Of a DNA stretch of 64,000 nucleotides, positions 36,240 to 47,980 are shown piece by piece (the first letter of the stretch is position 1; each line of letters opens with the position of its first letter). A program made the position numbers and the translations under genes. The notes under the pieces were generated by a model. The model saw only the letters and a list, made by a program, of their open reading frames with translations, was not told the DNA's origin and did no database searches. The stretch spans positions 44,211,010 through 44,275,009 of the forward strand of contig CM034242.1 of the NCBI GenBank assembly GCA_019916065.1, read 5' to 3'. The stretch comes from Vitellaria paradoxa (Eukaryota > Streptophyta > Magnoliopsida > Ericales > Sapotaceae).

Positions 36240-39107
36240 CTAGATGATTTTATTGATGTGGTGCCTAATGAGTTACCTAGTGAACTACCACCTTTGAGAG
36301 ATATCTAGCATGCTATAGATTTAGTTCCAGGTTCTCGATTGCCTAACCTTCCACATTATAGGATGAATCCTAAAGAGAGAGAGGAGTTGAATAGGCAAGT
36401 AGAAGGACTTTTAGAGAGAGGATTTGTTAGATATAGCCTTAGTCCTTGTGCGGTGCCAGCTTTGTTTACACCTAAGAAAGATGGATCTTGGAGAATGTAT
36501 GTGGATAGTAGAGCCATCAATAAGATCACAATCAAATATAGATTTCCTATCCCTCGCCTGGAAGATATGTTGGATCTATTAGCTAGTTCTAGTTGGTTCT
36601 CTAAGATAGATTTGCATAGTGGTTATCATCAAATTCGTGTTCGGCCAGGGGATGATTGGAAAACTGCATTTAAAACACAAGATGGTTTGTTTGAGTGGTT
36701 AGTCATGCCTTTTGGTTTGTCTAATGCTCCTATACTTTTATGAGAGTTATGACCCATGTCCTACAGCCTTTCATTGGGAAATTTTTGGTGGTCTACTTTG
36801 ATGACATGTTGATCTATAGCAAATCCAAAAAAAGAGCATTTAGAACACCTTCGACAGGTTTTTCTCACTCTGCGACAAGCTAAACTTTATGTTAACCTTA
36901 AGAAGTGTTCTTTCATGCAACCACATGTTTTTCTTAGGTTTTATTGTGTCTGAACATGGCATTTCAGCTGACCCCGAAAAGGTTAGAGTTATTAGGGAGT
37001 GGCCTGAACCAAAATCTGTCACTGAGGCTCGTGTAGTTTTCATGGTTTAGCTTCTTTCTATAGGAGATTTATTAAGGGATTTAGCACCACTATGGCTCCT
37101 ATCATAGAATGTTTAAAAAATGCAGAGTTTCAATGGTCTAATGCTGCTAGCTAGGCATTTAGAAAAATCAAGGTAAAAATGACTGAGGCACCTGTTTTGA
37201 GGCATCCTGATTTTACCAAAGTTTTTGAGGTTGCTTGTGATGCATTAGGTGTAGGTATTGGTGGTGTCTTAAGTCAAGGTCACCCTAAAGCTTTCTTTAG
37301 TGAAAAACTCAATGATGCTAAAAGACGATATTCTACATATGATAAAGAGTTTATGTTATAGTGCAAAGTCTTCGCTTTTGGAGGTTTTATTTGTTGCCTA
37401 CTGAATTTGTGTTGTTTTCTGACCACCAAGCTTTAAGATATTTAAACTCAAAAAAGAAATTGAATGCTCGACATGCTAAGTGGGTTGAATTTTTGAATGA
37501 ACATTCTTTTGTAATTAACCATCGTGCTGGTATTGAAAACAAAGCTGCCGATGCACTTAGTCGATTAACTATTACACTTCATTGTATGAGTGCTCATGTC
37601 ATTGGGTTTGATAGATTGAAGGATGAGTATTCTGCATGTCCTGACTTTGATATTGTTTATGATGAGGTTAGTAAAGGTAACCGTCATGAATATGTTGACT
37701 TTCTTGTTGAAAATGGTTATTTGTTTAAAGTGACTAAATTGTGCATACCTCGAACATCACTTAGGGATTTGTTAGTTTGGGAGATGCATGCAGGTGGTTT
37801 AGCTGGACATTTTGGGAGGGATAAAACCATTGCATTGGTTGAATGTAGATTTTATTGGCCGTCTCTGAAAAAGGATATTGCTAGGATAGTTGCACAATGT
37901 CGAACATGTCAGTTAGCTAAGGCTAAGAAACAAAACACCATTTATATACTCCTTTACGTGTTCCTCATGAACCTTGGAAGGATGTTAGCATGGACTTTGT
38001 TCTTGGATTGCCTAGGACCGCTAGAGGGCATGATTCTATTTTGGTTGTGGTTGATAGGTTTTCTAATATGGCATTTTATTCCTGTAACAAAACCAATGAT
38101 GCTTCCATATTGCTAAATTATTCTTTAAAGAAATTGTTAAATTGCATGGTTTGCCTTCCACCATTGTATCTGATAGGCATGTGAAATTTGTCAGCTATTT
38201 TTGAAAAACTCTTTGGAAATTGTTTGGAACTACGTTGAAATTTTCATCTGCTTTTCATCCTCAAATTGATGGTCAAACTGAGGTTATTAATCATAGTTTG
38301 GGTGATATGCTTAGATGTTTGGTTAGGGTAAAACAAGGTGTTTGGGATTTAATTTTGCCAACAGCTGAGTTTGCTTATAATAATTATGTTAACCGTTCAA
38401 CTGGTAAAAGTCCTTTTCAAATTGTTAATGGCTACTCACCATGCACATCCATTGATCTTGTTCCTTTGCCACCTCATATGCGTGTGTCTAAACCTGCGGA
38501 AAACTTTACAAAACACATCCATGACTTGCATGCTGAGATTAGGCGAAAGATTTCTCTAAGTAATAAATAATATAAACTAGCTGCTGATGTGTATCATAGA
38601 TCTAGGGAATTTAATGTTGGTGAATATGTCATGGTTCGCATTCGTCCTGAAAGAATTCCAAAAACATTTTAAAAAAAACTTTATGCAAGAGCCATGGGCC
38701 TTTATTCTATCACTCGTAGATTGGGATCTAATGCATATCTTCTTGATTTGTCTAATGACATTGATATTAGTCCTGTTTTCAATGTAGAAGATCTGCTACC
38801 TTACCGATGCACTTTTGAGCCTCCTGCTTTGCCTTCTAGTGTGTTTGCAGGTGGAGCTAGCAAAGGTGCACCCTCTGTGCCTTCGTTACAGTATTCTAAT
38901 GAGATAGTAGACACTATCCTTGATGATGAGTTCGTGACTTCTCTAGATGGTAGTTTTCGTCGCTTCCTTGTCAAATGGCATTGTCGTCCTGATTCTGATG
39001 CTACTTGGATACTGGAGGATGATCTTCGTCATTTCGATCCTTCATTGTTAGATGGCTACCTTCCTCCCACTTTCGAAGCAGAGTTCTTTTCAACCGGGAG
39101 AGAATGA
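36240..39107 (+). pseudogene. Ty3/gypsy pol remnant: RT, RNase H, integrase, chromodomain
   Basis: Reading from the left: LPPLRDI and [10 protein letters not shown] lead into the reverse transcriptase ([41 protein letters not shown], catalytic [11 protein letters not shown] at about 36793). RNase H follows ([24 protein letters not shown], then LLPTEFVLFSDHQALRYL and NKAADALSRL). The integrase zinc-binding part is at 37.79-37.93 kb ([18 protein letters not shown]), its core at 37.99-38.4 kb ([32 protein letters not shown]), and a chromodomain-like end at 38.9-39.06 kb (FLVKWHCRPDSDATWILEDD). The frame is broken by stops and small indels (near 36740, 36830, 37040, 37154, 37360, 37940 and 38570), so no functional polyprotein is encoded. 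RT and integrase motifs remain easy to read, so the insertion is not ancient. Confidence 0.85.
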
Positions 39108-39475
39108 TGGAGCATGGAGTAGGCCCATATTTAGGCCTAGACGAGATAGAAGCCCAAGCCTAATGATGTTTTTTATTACTATTAGTTTATTTATTTAATT
39201 ATATTTTTGGATTATTATTAGTTTATTTATTTAATTGTATTTTTTGGATTTATCTATTAGGGTTAGGATTTTCTGTTGGTGCCTATAAATAGCACTTATG
39301 TTATTATTTTTAACAAATTTGATGAGATTGAAACCCTAGAATATTTCTTTCAGCCTTTCTCTTCGTTTTCGTTTTCTTGTTCCTTCGTAGCCGAGTTACG
39401 TTAGAAAGGCTACTTGCCAGGGGTTCTGTTGAGAGAGAGAGGCCTCACGTGGTGGCTGCCTGGGGCCACAGGTTT
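39105..39475 (+). repeat. 3' LTR of the gypsy element (approximate)
   Basis: A purine-rich tract (CGGGAGAGAA) ends just before TGATGGAGCATGG, the expected polypurine tract and LTR start. Inside is CCTATAAATAGC, a TATA-like element, followed by a leader-like region. The right end is uncertain because no second LTR is present for comparison. Confidence 0.6.
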
Positions 39476-39489
39476 TTTTTGGTAATCAA

Positions 39490-42470
39490 ATGAGTTAAAT
39501 GTATATATAATAAAAGTGATATGTGACAAAATTTGATTGAATGTAAAATTGATAATAATCCCTCATCTTTCCTATATATTTTTTTGAATACTTTAAAATT
39601 TTATTACATATTTAGATTTTTGTAAACTAGCAACAGAAAAATGTTTGTTAAATCTGTTTATATTTTTTTTTCAAAAGAATGCAAACTACACAGAAAAACA
39701 TAATAAAAAAGTTTTTACTCTATTTTTTCTATTACAAATATTTTATTAATTTTAACACTTTGTTCATTTTATTGCATCATATTAAAGTGAATTGTTTTAA
39801 TTATTTAAATTTTTTTTACTAAATAATTAAATTCAATTAAAGAGTTTTAAATTAAATGAATAATTTCAAAGATTTTCAGCAAAAATCAGGGTGCCAAACG
39901 CACCAATAATCCCTCACCTTTTTTATATTTTTTTTGAATAATTTTTTTATACAAATTTTTTTAAATTAATATTTTAAAAAATTTGACAATAATAATATAT
40001 CTAACAAAGTTAATTAAATTTTTATTACATATTTAGATTTTAATATCTGTTAAAATTTTATTAAAAGTAAACACTTAAATTAAAATTTTTATTTATGTTT
40101 TTAAATTTTTGTAAACTGACAACAGAAAAATACTTGTTAAATCTGTTTATATATTTTTGTTTTCAAAAAAATGCAAACTTAAATAGAAAAATGTATTGAC
40201 AAAAAAAGTGTTCTTACTCTATTTTTTTTATTGCAAACATTTTGTCAATTTTAACACTTTGTTCATTTTATTGCATCATATTAAAGTGAATTATTTTAAT
40301 TATTTAAATTTATTTTTACTAAATAATTAAATTAAATTAAATATTTTTAAATTAAATAAATAATTTCAGAGATTTTTAGAAAAAATTAGTGCACCAAACG
40401 CACCCATAATCCTTCACCCTACCTATATTTTTTGAATAATTTTTATATATAAAATTTTTTAAATTAATATTTTAAAAAATTTGATAGTGATAATATATCT
40501 AAAAAATTTAATTAAATTTTTATTACATATTTAGATTTTAATATCCTTTAAAATTTTATTAAAATTAAACATTTAAATTAAAATTTCTATTTATGTTTTT
40601 AAATTTTTGTAAACTGACAACAGAAAAATACTTATTAAATCTGTTTATATATTTTTTTTTTTAAAAAAATGCAAATTTAAATAGAAAAATGAAATAACAA
40701 AAAAGTATTCTTACTCTATTTTTTCTATTGCAAACATTTTTTTAAAATAATATTTAAAAATTTTGATAACGATAATATATCTAACAAAGTTAATTAAATT
40801 TTTTATTACATATTAGATTTTAATATTCTTTAAAGTTTTATTAAAATTAAACATTTAAATTAAAATTTCTATTCATATTTTAAATTTCTGTAAACTGACA
40901 ATAGAAAAATATTTGTTAAATCTATTTATATTTTTTTTGTTTTCAAAAAAATGCAAACTAACACAAAAAAAAGTAATAAAAAAGTATTTTTACTCTATTT
41001 TTTCTATTGCAAACATTTTGTTAATTTTAGCACTTTGTTCATTTTTATTGCATCATATTAAAGTGAATTATTTTAATTATCTAAATTTAGTTTTACTAAA
41101 TAATTAAATTAAATTAAAGAGTTTTTAAATTAAATAAATAATTTCAGAGATTTTCAGAAAAAATCAGTACGCAAATGCACCCATAATCCCTCACTCTTCC
41201 TATATATTTTTTTGAATAATTTTTATATATATAATTTTTTAAATTAATATGTCAAAAAATATGATAATGATAATATATCTAACAATATTAATTAAATTTT
41301 TTATTACAATTTTGATTTTTATATTCTTTAAAATTTTATTAAAATTAAACATTCAAATTAAAATTTCTATCTATGTTTTTAAATTTTGGTAAACTGGCAA
41401 CAGAAAAAAGTTTGTTAAATCTATTTATATTTTTTTGTTTAAAAGAAATGCAAACTTAAACAGAAAATGAAATAAAAAAGAGTTTTTACTCTTTTTTTCT
41501 ATTGCAAACATTTTGTCAATTTTAATACTTTGTTCATTTTTATTGCATCATATTAAAGTGAATTATTTTATTTAAATTTATTTTTACTAAATAATTAATT
41601 TAATTAATGAGTTTTTAAATTAAATAAATAATTTCAATATTTTCAGAATCGCCAAATTCACCCATAATCCCTCACCCTTGCTATATATTTATTTTGAATA
41701 GTTTTTATATATAAATTTTTTTAAATTAATATTTTTAAAAATTTTGATAATGATAATATATCTAACAAAGTTAATTAATTTTTTTAATACATATTTAGAT
41801 TTTAGTATTCTTTAAAGTTTTATTAAAATTTAACATTTAAATTAAAATTTCTATTTATGTTTTTTAATTTTTGTAAATTGGTAATAAAAACATTTTGTTA
41901 AATCTGTTTATATTTTTTTTTTTGTTTTCAAGAAAATGTAAACTAAAACAGAAAAACATAATAAAAAAGTGTTTTTACTCTATTTTTTCTATTGAGAATA
42001 TTTTTTCAATTTTAACACTTTGTCTATGTTTATTGCATCATATTAAAGTGAATTATTTTAATTATCTATATTTTTACAAAATAATTAAATTAAATTAAAT
42101 AGTTTTCAAATCAAATAAATAATTTCAGAGATTTTTAACAAAAATCATGCGTCAAACGCACCAATAATCCCTCACCCTTTCTATATATTTTTTGAATACT
42201 TTTTATATATAAATTTTTTAAATAATTTTTTTAAAAATTTTGATAATGATAATATATCTAACAAAGTTAAATATATCTAACAAAGTTAATTAAATCTTTT
42301 TATTCCATATTTAGATTTTAATGTTCTTTAAAATTTTATTAAAATTAAACATTTAAATAAAATTTCTATTTATGTTTTCAAACTTTTGTAAACTGGCAAC
42401 AAGAAAATATTTGTTAAATCTGTTTATATTTTTTTTGTTTTAAAAAAAACAAACTTAAATAGAAATATAA
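39490..42470. repeat. AT-rich tandem array, units about 490-500 bp
   Basis: The word AAACTGGCAACAGAAAAAT (with variants) recurs near 39625, 40113, 40610, 40890, 41390, 41875 and 42389, and AATCCCTCACC with CAAACGCACC recurs near 39549, 39903, 40404, 41182, 41662 and 42163. Spacing is about 480-515 bp, except for one shortened unit of about 280 bp and a short first unit. Divergence between copies looks modest. No coding potential. A single diverged relative of the motif appears at about 50449. Confidence 0.8.
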
Positions 42471-42598
42471 TTTAGCGTGTAAAAATAACCTATAAAAATC
42501 ACTTTTGATTAGTGATTTTTTATTTTTATAGGTTATTTTTACACTTTTTTATATAAGTTTGCTTTATGATTTCAAAATTGAGTTATTTACACGCTAAA
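42471..42598. repeat. Fold-back element at the end of the tandem array
   Basis: The outer arms TTTAGCGTGTAAA and TTTACACGCTAAA are exact inverted repeats (42471 and 42586). An inner inverted repeat of about 27 bp (42477-42503 against 42511-42544, with one 7-bp insertion) forms a long hairpin. The element is about 130 bp, non-coding and MITE-like. Confidence 0.65.
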
Positions 42599-42785
42599 TA
42601 ACTTATGATTTAATATTTGTCCCAACTATCGCTAAAACTTTACCACATCATTACTACCCATTTTTTTCAAATTTTGAAATTTGAAATTCCAATTTATATA
42701 ACAAAACATATCGATTGAAGTGATAGTTATATACGTAGTGTAAAAGGGAGATGAGTGTTAAGCGATCTGTGCTTTGCAAAGGTAT

Positions 42786-42917
42786 TCACTAGTGTATATA
42801 TAAGGTTTGAAATTTCAAAAAGACTTGCCCACTCTCTCAGGCTGCACACCCCACCTCAGGCATAGCATCCGCGTAGACAAAAGTCACATTAAATGAGCGA
42901 TATTGTAATATAGATAT
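42786..42917. repeat. Dispersed block A, copy 2
   Basis: Direct repeat of 34336-34470. The two copies lie about 8.45 kb apart and enclose the gypsy remnant and the tandem array. Confidence 0.65.
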
Positions 42918-44362
42918 TGTTGTATAGATATATATGTCATTTGTAGATAATAGAGGTAGAAAGAAAAAACTATGACAGTCGGTTGTTGATGTAACGGTGA
43001 CGAATTTGATCATTGATTAGACATTTGTCCTACGTAGAGTGGCTCGGGGTTAGTGATGGCTCGTCTTGAAGGATGGCGTTGGTTTGGAGATGTCTGGCAT
43101 TGAGTTGGGATGGCCTGAGGGATAGGGTTGCATTGGGTTGGAGGCGTCCTACGTGGAATGCCATGCCATGTTTTTTATACATGTCAATCTTTTAAATGTC
43201 ACAAATAATTTTTTTTTTTTTTACATTTTGAACTTTGAAAGTCAAACCTTATATATACGTATATTATATTTTATAAAATATATAAATTATATTTTTTTTC
43301 ATTTCTAAATAAATAGAAAATTAATTTTTTTTTTAATATTTGTCTTGCAGCATCAAAGTTTCACCACTATTAGATCAACAACAGTTGATTCACATGAAAT
43401 TGGATTAACAGTCTTGACTGTGACAACTTTCCTTTGTACAAATTTCATGTATATTTATAGCTTGATATTTGTATTTTCAATCGTTAGATTTATTCAATGG
43501 TTGGGATTACTTTTTTTTTTCTCTACACTTTGGTTGTCTTTTAGTCACATCATATGAAAACATAATCTCTTACTCTTTTCATATATTTTTTGAATATTTT
43601 TTATATTCCGCGTGAAACTGGATTGATTGTCCTGATTATCACACTTTTATTTTCTACAAATGTCATGTACATCTACAGCTCATTGATTTTACATTTATAT
43701 ATTTTCAACTGTTAAATTTATTTAATGGTCAGAATTAATTTTTCTCTCTCTAATTTGATTGTCTTTTCGGTCACATCACATGAAAACATAATGTCTCACT
43801 CTCTTTCTATATATTTTTTGAATACTTTTTATATATAAAAGTTTTTAAATTAATATTTTAAAAAATGTGATAATATTTGTAATAAAAAATAAAATTGCAC
43901 AAGTTTATCAAATAATGTATGATACCTATGAAACAAAGCGAACTAAATTTTTATTTTAAAAAATATATTTAAATTTTAATTTTCTATAAAATTTTAATTT
44001 TAATGTGCTTAAAACTTAAATTTTAAATACATACGCTTTTATACTCTTGGTGTCACTTATAAAGTTAAAAATTTTGAATTTAAGATATTTTCAACTATTG
44101 GATTTGCTCAATGGCCAAGATTATTTTTCTTTTTTCTCTCACTCTTCTTATATTTTTTTAAATATTTTTTATATAAAAGATTTTAAATTAATATTTTAAA
44201 AAATGTAATAATATTTATAATAAATAATAAATTTTATACATTTATTAAACAATTTATAGATACTAATTAGTAATTTTTATTTTTATAATTTATTTTTATA
44301 TTTTTTCAAGTAAGTTTGTTTATAAATTTAAATTTAAATTATTTACACATAACTTATACTTT
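42918..44362. other. AT-rich repeat region without genes
   Basis: Contains several copies of the motif TATATTTTTTGAATAnTTTTTATAT and of TTTTAAATTAATATTTTAAA. The 43.96-44.34 kb part aligns with 33.72-34.34 kb in the same orientation. No ORF looks real. Confidence 0.5.
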
Positions 44363-44507
44363 GGGTGTGTTTGGAGTTGTATAAAATTATAAAAGTTAAT
44401 GTCTCATACTTTGTGCAGAATAGAGAATTTAAATTTTACTGTCTCGTAATTCTATTTATAGAGATCTATAGAGTTTTGTTTTATTCTTTTCAACTCCAAA
44501 CGCAGCC
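44363..44507. mobile_element. MITE, 145 bp
   Basis: Terminal inverted repeats of 17 bp with two differences: GGGTGTGTTTGGAGTTG at the left, and GGCTGCGTTTGGAGTTG as the reverse complement of the right end. Non-coding. Confidence 0.7.
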
Positions 44508-44519
44508 TTTGTGCTTTTA

Positions 44520-44908
44520 GGCTATATTTGTTTGCTGGATGAGAAGGAGGATTGGATCGGTTATCTGTGGGACCCACCATGTGAAGTGTTTGTTTTGGTT
44601 TTTATTTAATCTGTGGGCCCCACGGATTGGCTTGGTTATCCTCAGATGGCTGGATGACTTATCCAATCGGGAAGGTGGTATTATTAATACGCTACCTCCG
44701 GATTTATTTCCTGCCAAGATCCAAAGGTTCATATTATTTTCTATCACATCACATATCAAATCACATCTTTTATCACACTTTATATCTCACCAACCAAATA
44801 CCAAAAAATAATCTCATATAAAAAATTAATCCTAACTTTTATCCAATCTCATATATTATTCATGGTATTATTTATCCTCATCATCCAATCCCCTCAAACA
44901 AACATGGC
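44520..44908. mobile_element. Tourist-like (PIF/Harbinger) MITE, 389 bp, TTA target duplication
   Basis: The left end GGCTATATTTGTTTG and the reverse complement of the right end GGCCATGTTTGTTTG differ at two of 15 positions. The element is flanked on both sides by TTA (44517-44519 and 44909-44911), the target site typical of PIF/Harbinger. A decayed Harbinger transposase lies 3 kb downstream, but a link between the two is not shown. Confidence 0.75.
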
Positions 44909-44911
44909 CTT

Positions 44912-46499
44912 AGGATGAATAATTATTAGTATATACGTATGATTGCACATATCATACCACATTCATGGTTGCATAATGATGATGTACTTTGATTTTAGAC
45001 AGTGAAATAATTTTTCCAAATATCAAAATTTTAAAAATTTAGGCCCTGTTTGGTGCACCAAGAAGTACCGGAAAAGTAAAAAAAGTGTAATGCGTCAGAT
45101 ACTTTTTAGTGTTTGAAAGAATTACCAAAATTTACCAAAATTTCCGTTGGAACATTTGATATCGAAACGTTCCAACAACTATCATGTGCAAAAGCTAAAA
45201 GTGTCAGTCGCTCTACAGTGGGAACAGCTATTATAGTATCCGTTCCAATGGGCTTGAAAAGAAAAATGCTTTTTACTTTCGTATGAGCTCAGGTCAATGC
45301 AAAATCAATTGGGTTGTTGAAAATAAAAAAATCCAACCTCCCATTCGATGAAAACGATTGCGTTTTGATACGGAAAAGGAAGACTGCTGCTCCAACTCAT
45401 ACGGAGAGGGTTGATTTTCACCAAAGCCCTAGGGGGTCGTGTTGTTGTTAGAACGTCAGAGATGAAACACATGTATTGGCTTCGATCAAGCAAACGAAAG
45501 CATAATTTTTCGACATATCTCTTCTCCCGACGACGCTACAATCTTCGTCCTCGACACACCTCACTGTTTGCTTCTCTTCCTCACCGTCCAACACCATCAT
45601 ATAGGTTTGTATCTGCTCATCCTTGTGATATTTTAAGGATTATGGTTCTGCTCACAAAATGTTTTGTGAAGCTATTTTTTCTACTATTTGTATCAAGATG
45701 CGAAGCTAGTAACTGATCACATGTGCGTTGGTCCACTCTTGTAGAATGACCTTACTTTTTTTATATATTTGTGTGTTTGTTCTTAGTTTAAAACTCTTAA
45801 AGGTGGAATTCGTTCCAATGGGTCCTTTGTGGGATTTGGACAGTCACGCCACAGAATTGGTAATTGGTATTCCATTTAACAATTTTAAGTAAACATATAC
45901 ATACATGAAGAAATTATATTTACGAACGGAAATCAAAATGGTCCGTTACCATTTTGAGCAATTATAATATACATATTACAATTCGAGTAACTTTTGACCA
46001 GATCAAAATGAGTTCGTTATCTTGTCCTCCTACACACAAAATGGACAAACTTATCACAATGTACAAATAAGTGGCATCTCAAATTCAAATAATTGTAAAA
46101 TTGTTTCCCAGTTCATCACACAATTAATTTAAATCATTACTTCTATAGAGAACAAATTTGTATCTTCCATTCACGGTTAGAAAAATTCAACTAGGTAATG
46201 AATTGGTTGTTAGTGATAATATCGTAAAACCAAGATACGAATTGCTCCGACAATGTCAGAAGAAATATTAAAAATGAATATATTGGATTACGTAATTGGG
46301 TACGAATAAACTAAAGTAGTAGATATTCAGTGAATTTGGTATTCGATCTAAACTACAATTTTGAGTCCAATCGCAATGTAATACAAACACACTCCCATCC
46401 ACCTTGTTTGCTTTTCACTAAAATGTTTTACAATTTCTTCATATTCTTCAGAAATTATGGTTGTTTTTTTTTTTTTTTTTTTGCAAATGTCGTATCTTC
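44912..46499. other. Spacer before the Harbinger ORFs
   Basis: At 45044 there is a GGCCCTGTTTGGTGCACC motif that looks like a transposon end; no matching opposite end could be fixed. A GC-richer stretch at 45.4-45.6 kb holds an open frame with no recognisable product. The rest is AT-rich. Confidence 0.4.
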
Positions 46500-46506
46500 T
46501 ATTAGT

Positions 46507-47704
46507 ATGGATTGGTTCAACACCGACGAGTGCACACAACAATGCCAGAGCCCGCATGCTCACGCATCCTCACATCCTCGCCGAGCCAATGCCATGTGGG
46601 ATTTCCAAGAGGAGAGGTTGTTGCTGAGTTTGATGGCTGCCTATTTAGAGAATGGACACCAAAGAAGATGCCATCTATCTGGGCCCGAGTATACCAAGGT
46701 AACAGAAGATTTCAATCAGACACTGGGAAAAGCTCAGCTATGAGTCAAATCAAAAGCCATATTGAAAAATTACGCAAAGAATGGAAGCGTGGATAGCCTT
46801 GAAATCCCCCAGGTCAAGAGTCACAGGAGTTGGTTGGGATCCTACAAAAGGCAGCATCGATGCGCTTGATTATTGGTGGCAACAAATGGCTGTGGTAAGT
46901 TTCATTTTTACTATTCCTTTTACATTAATACATTTTAAAAAGAAAGACGTTTCTGTGTAAGGGATTTCATTGGCGATTCCTACAAATTACTCATTTCCTA
47001 CTTCCACCTAGGATAATCCGGTGGTACTTAAATTTCGAGAGAAGGGTCCAGACCATGAGGAACTTATGGAACGGGTGTTTCATGGTACTATCGTAACTAG
47101 GGAAAGGCACTGGACCCCTTCAGCTGGACTTTCTACCCCACTAGTTACTTAGCAATCTGAGCATGGCGCTTTTGGTCCCACCCCCAGACTTGAACGAGCC
47201 TACTGTACCTTTTACCAATGAAGGCCGCAGTTCTAGCAGTGGTAAAAGGTGTCGTCCCAATGATGACTTCGCGGCTGATGGTTCCACGTACAGCCGTCGA
47301 TGAGGCTCACAAAGCAGACAGATGAACGACACACTTGAGCGCATTGCAAACGCCTATTACATGGGTAATAGATCACTGTACCACGTCCACAACGCTCCCG
47401 GTTACAACATAGACGGATGTATTGCAAAGCTCTCTTCACTCCCGGGGTTCACTATAGACTACACTACCAATTTCATGTGGGTCGTAGACTTCCTGAAAGA
47501 TACGATGAATCGAGAGTCATTCATGGCCATGCCTTGTGATGACACGCGGGTTAAATGGCTACACTATGAACGGATAAAGTCCCTCGTGCCACCACCCCAG
47601 AGTCTTGCACCATCCTCGCCACAACACCCTTCTAATAGGAGGCAACGCCCTATTACCCCAATTTCATTCCAGATCATGATTATTTTCCCCCACCCTTCTT
47701 ACTA
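46507..47704 (+). pseudogene. MYB/SANT-like companion protein of a Harbinger element, broken
   Basis: The opening MWDFQEERLLLSLMAAYLENG is a SANT/MYB-like DNA-binding start, and SQIKSHIEKLRKEWK continues that domain in another frame (shift at about 46735). A plausible intron lies at 46895-47011 (GTAAGT to CTAG) between WWQQMAV and DNPVVLKFREKGPDHEELM. After more stops and shifts the C-terminal segment IDGCIAKLSSLPGF and MWVVDFLKDTMNRESFMAM appears, typical of these accessory proteins, which help the transposase bind element ends. The product is not functional as it stands. Confidence 0.75.
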
Positions 47705-47980
47705 ATTTATTAGCTTAGTTAAATTCGCATCCCTTGTATTCTGAACAATTTCCACATTGCTCTACTACCAGTAATTCTGACTTCTATGAATTGATAAATG
47801 TTATGTAATTTGCTTGTCCAAACCCACTATTAGCATGCACAATAATGAATTTCTGCTTGTGTTTGTTAGATTCTTGTGCTATGTTTAATGTCTAAATCTT
47901 GTAGCGCTTTCTCATATCTATTTGTTACTCGTATCGTTTATATGTTTCTTTCTATTTTCTGAACTTTATAAGTTGTAACC

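Larger units (their letters stand above)
36200..39480 (+). mobile_element. 5'-truncated Ty3/gypsy chromovirus-type retrotransposon
   Basis: A pol remnant followed by a 3' LTR. No 5' LTR, gag or protease is seen; the left edge falls just after an (ATT)n-rich stretch. Order reverse transcriptase, RNase H, integrase identifies Ty3/gypsy, and the C-terminal chromodomain-like segment points to a chromovirus. Confidence 0.85.

Noticed and set aside
45411..45716. 101-codon plus-strand frame with Arg-rich middle
   Set aside because: No domain, no conserved motif and no splice context. Could be a relic, but nothing supports a gene.
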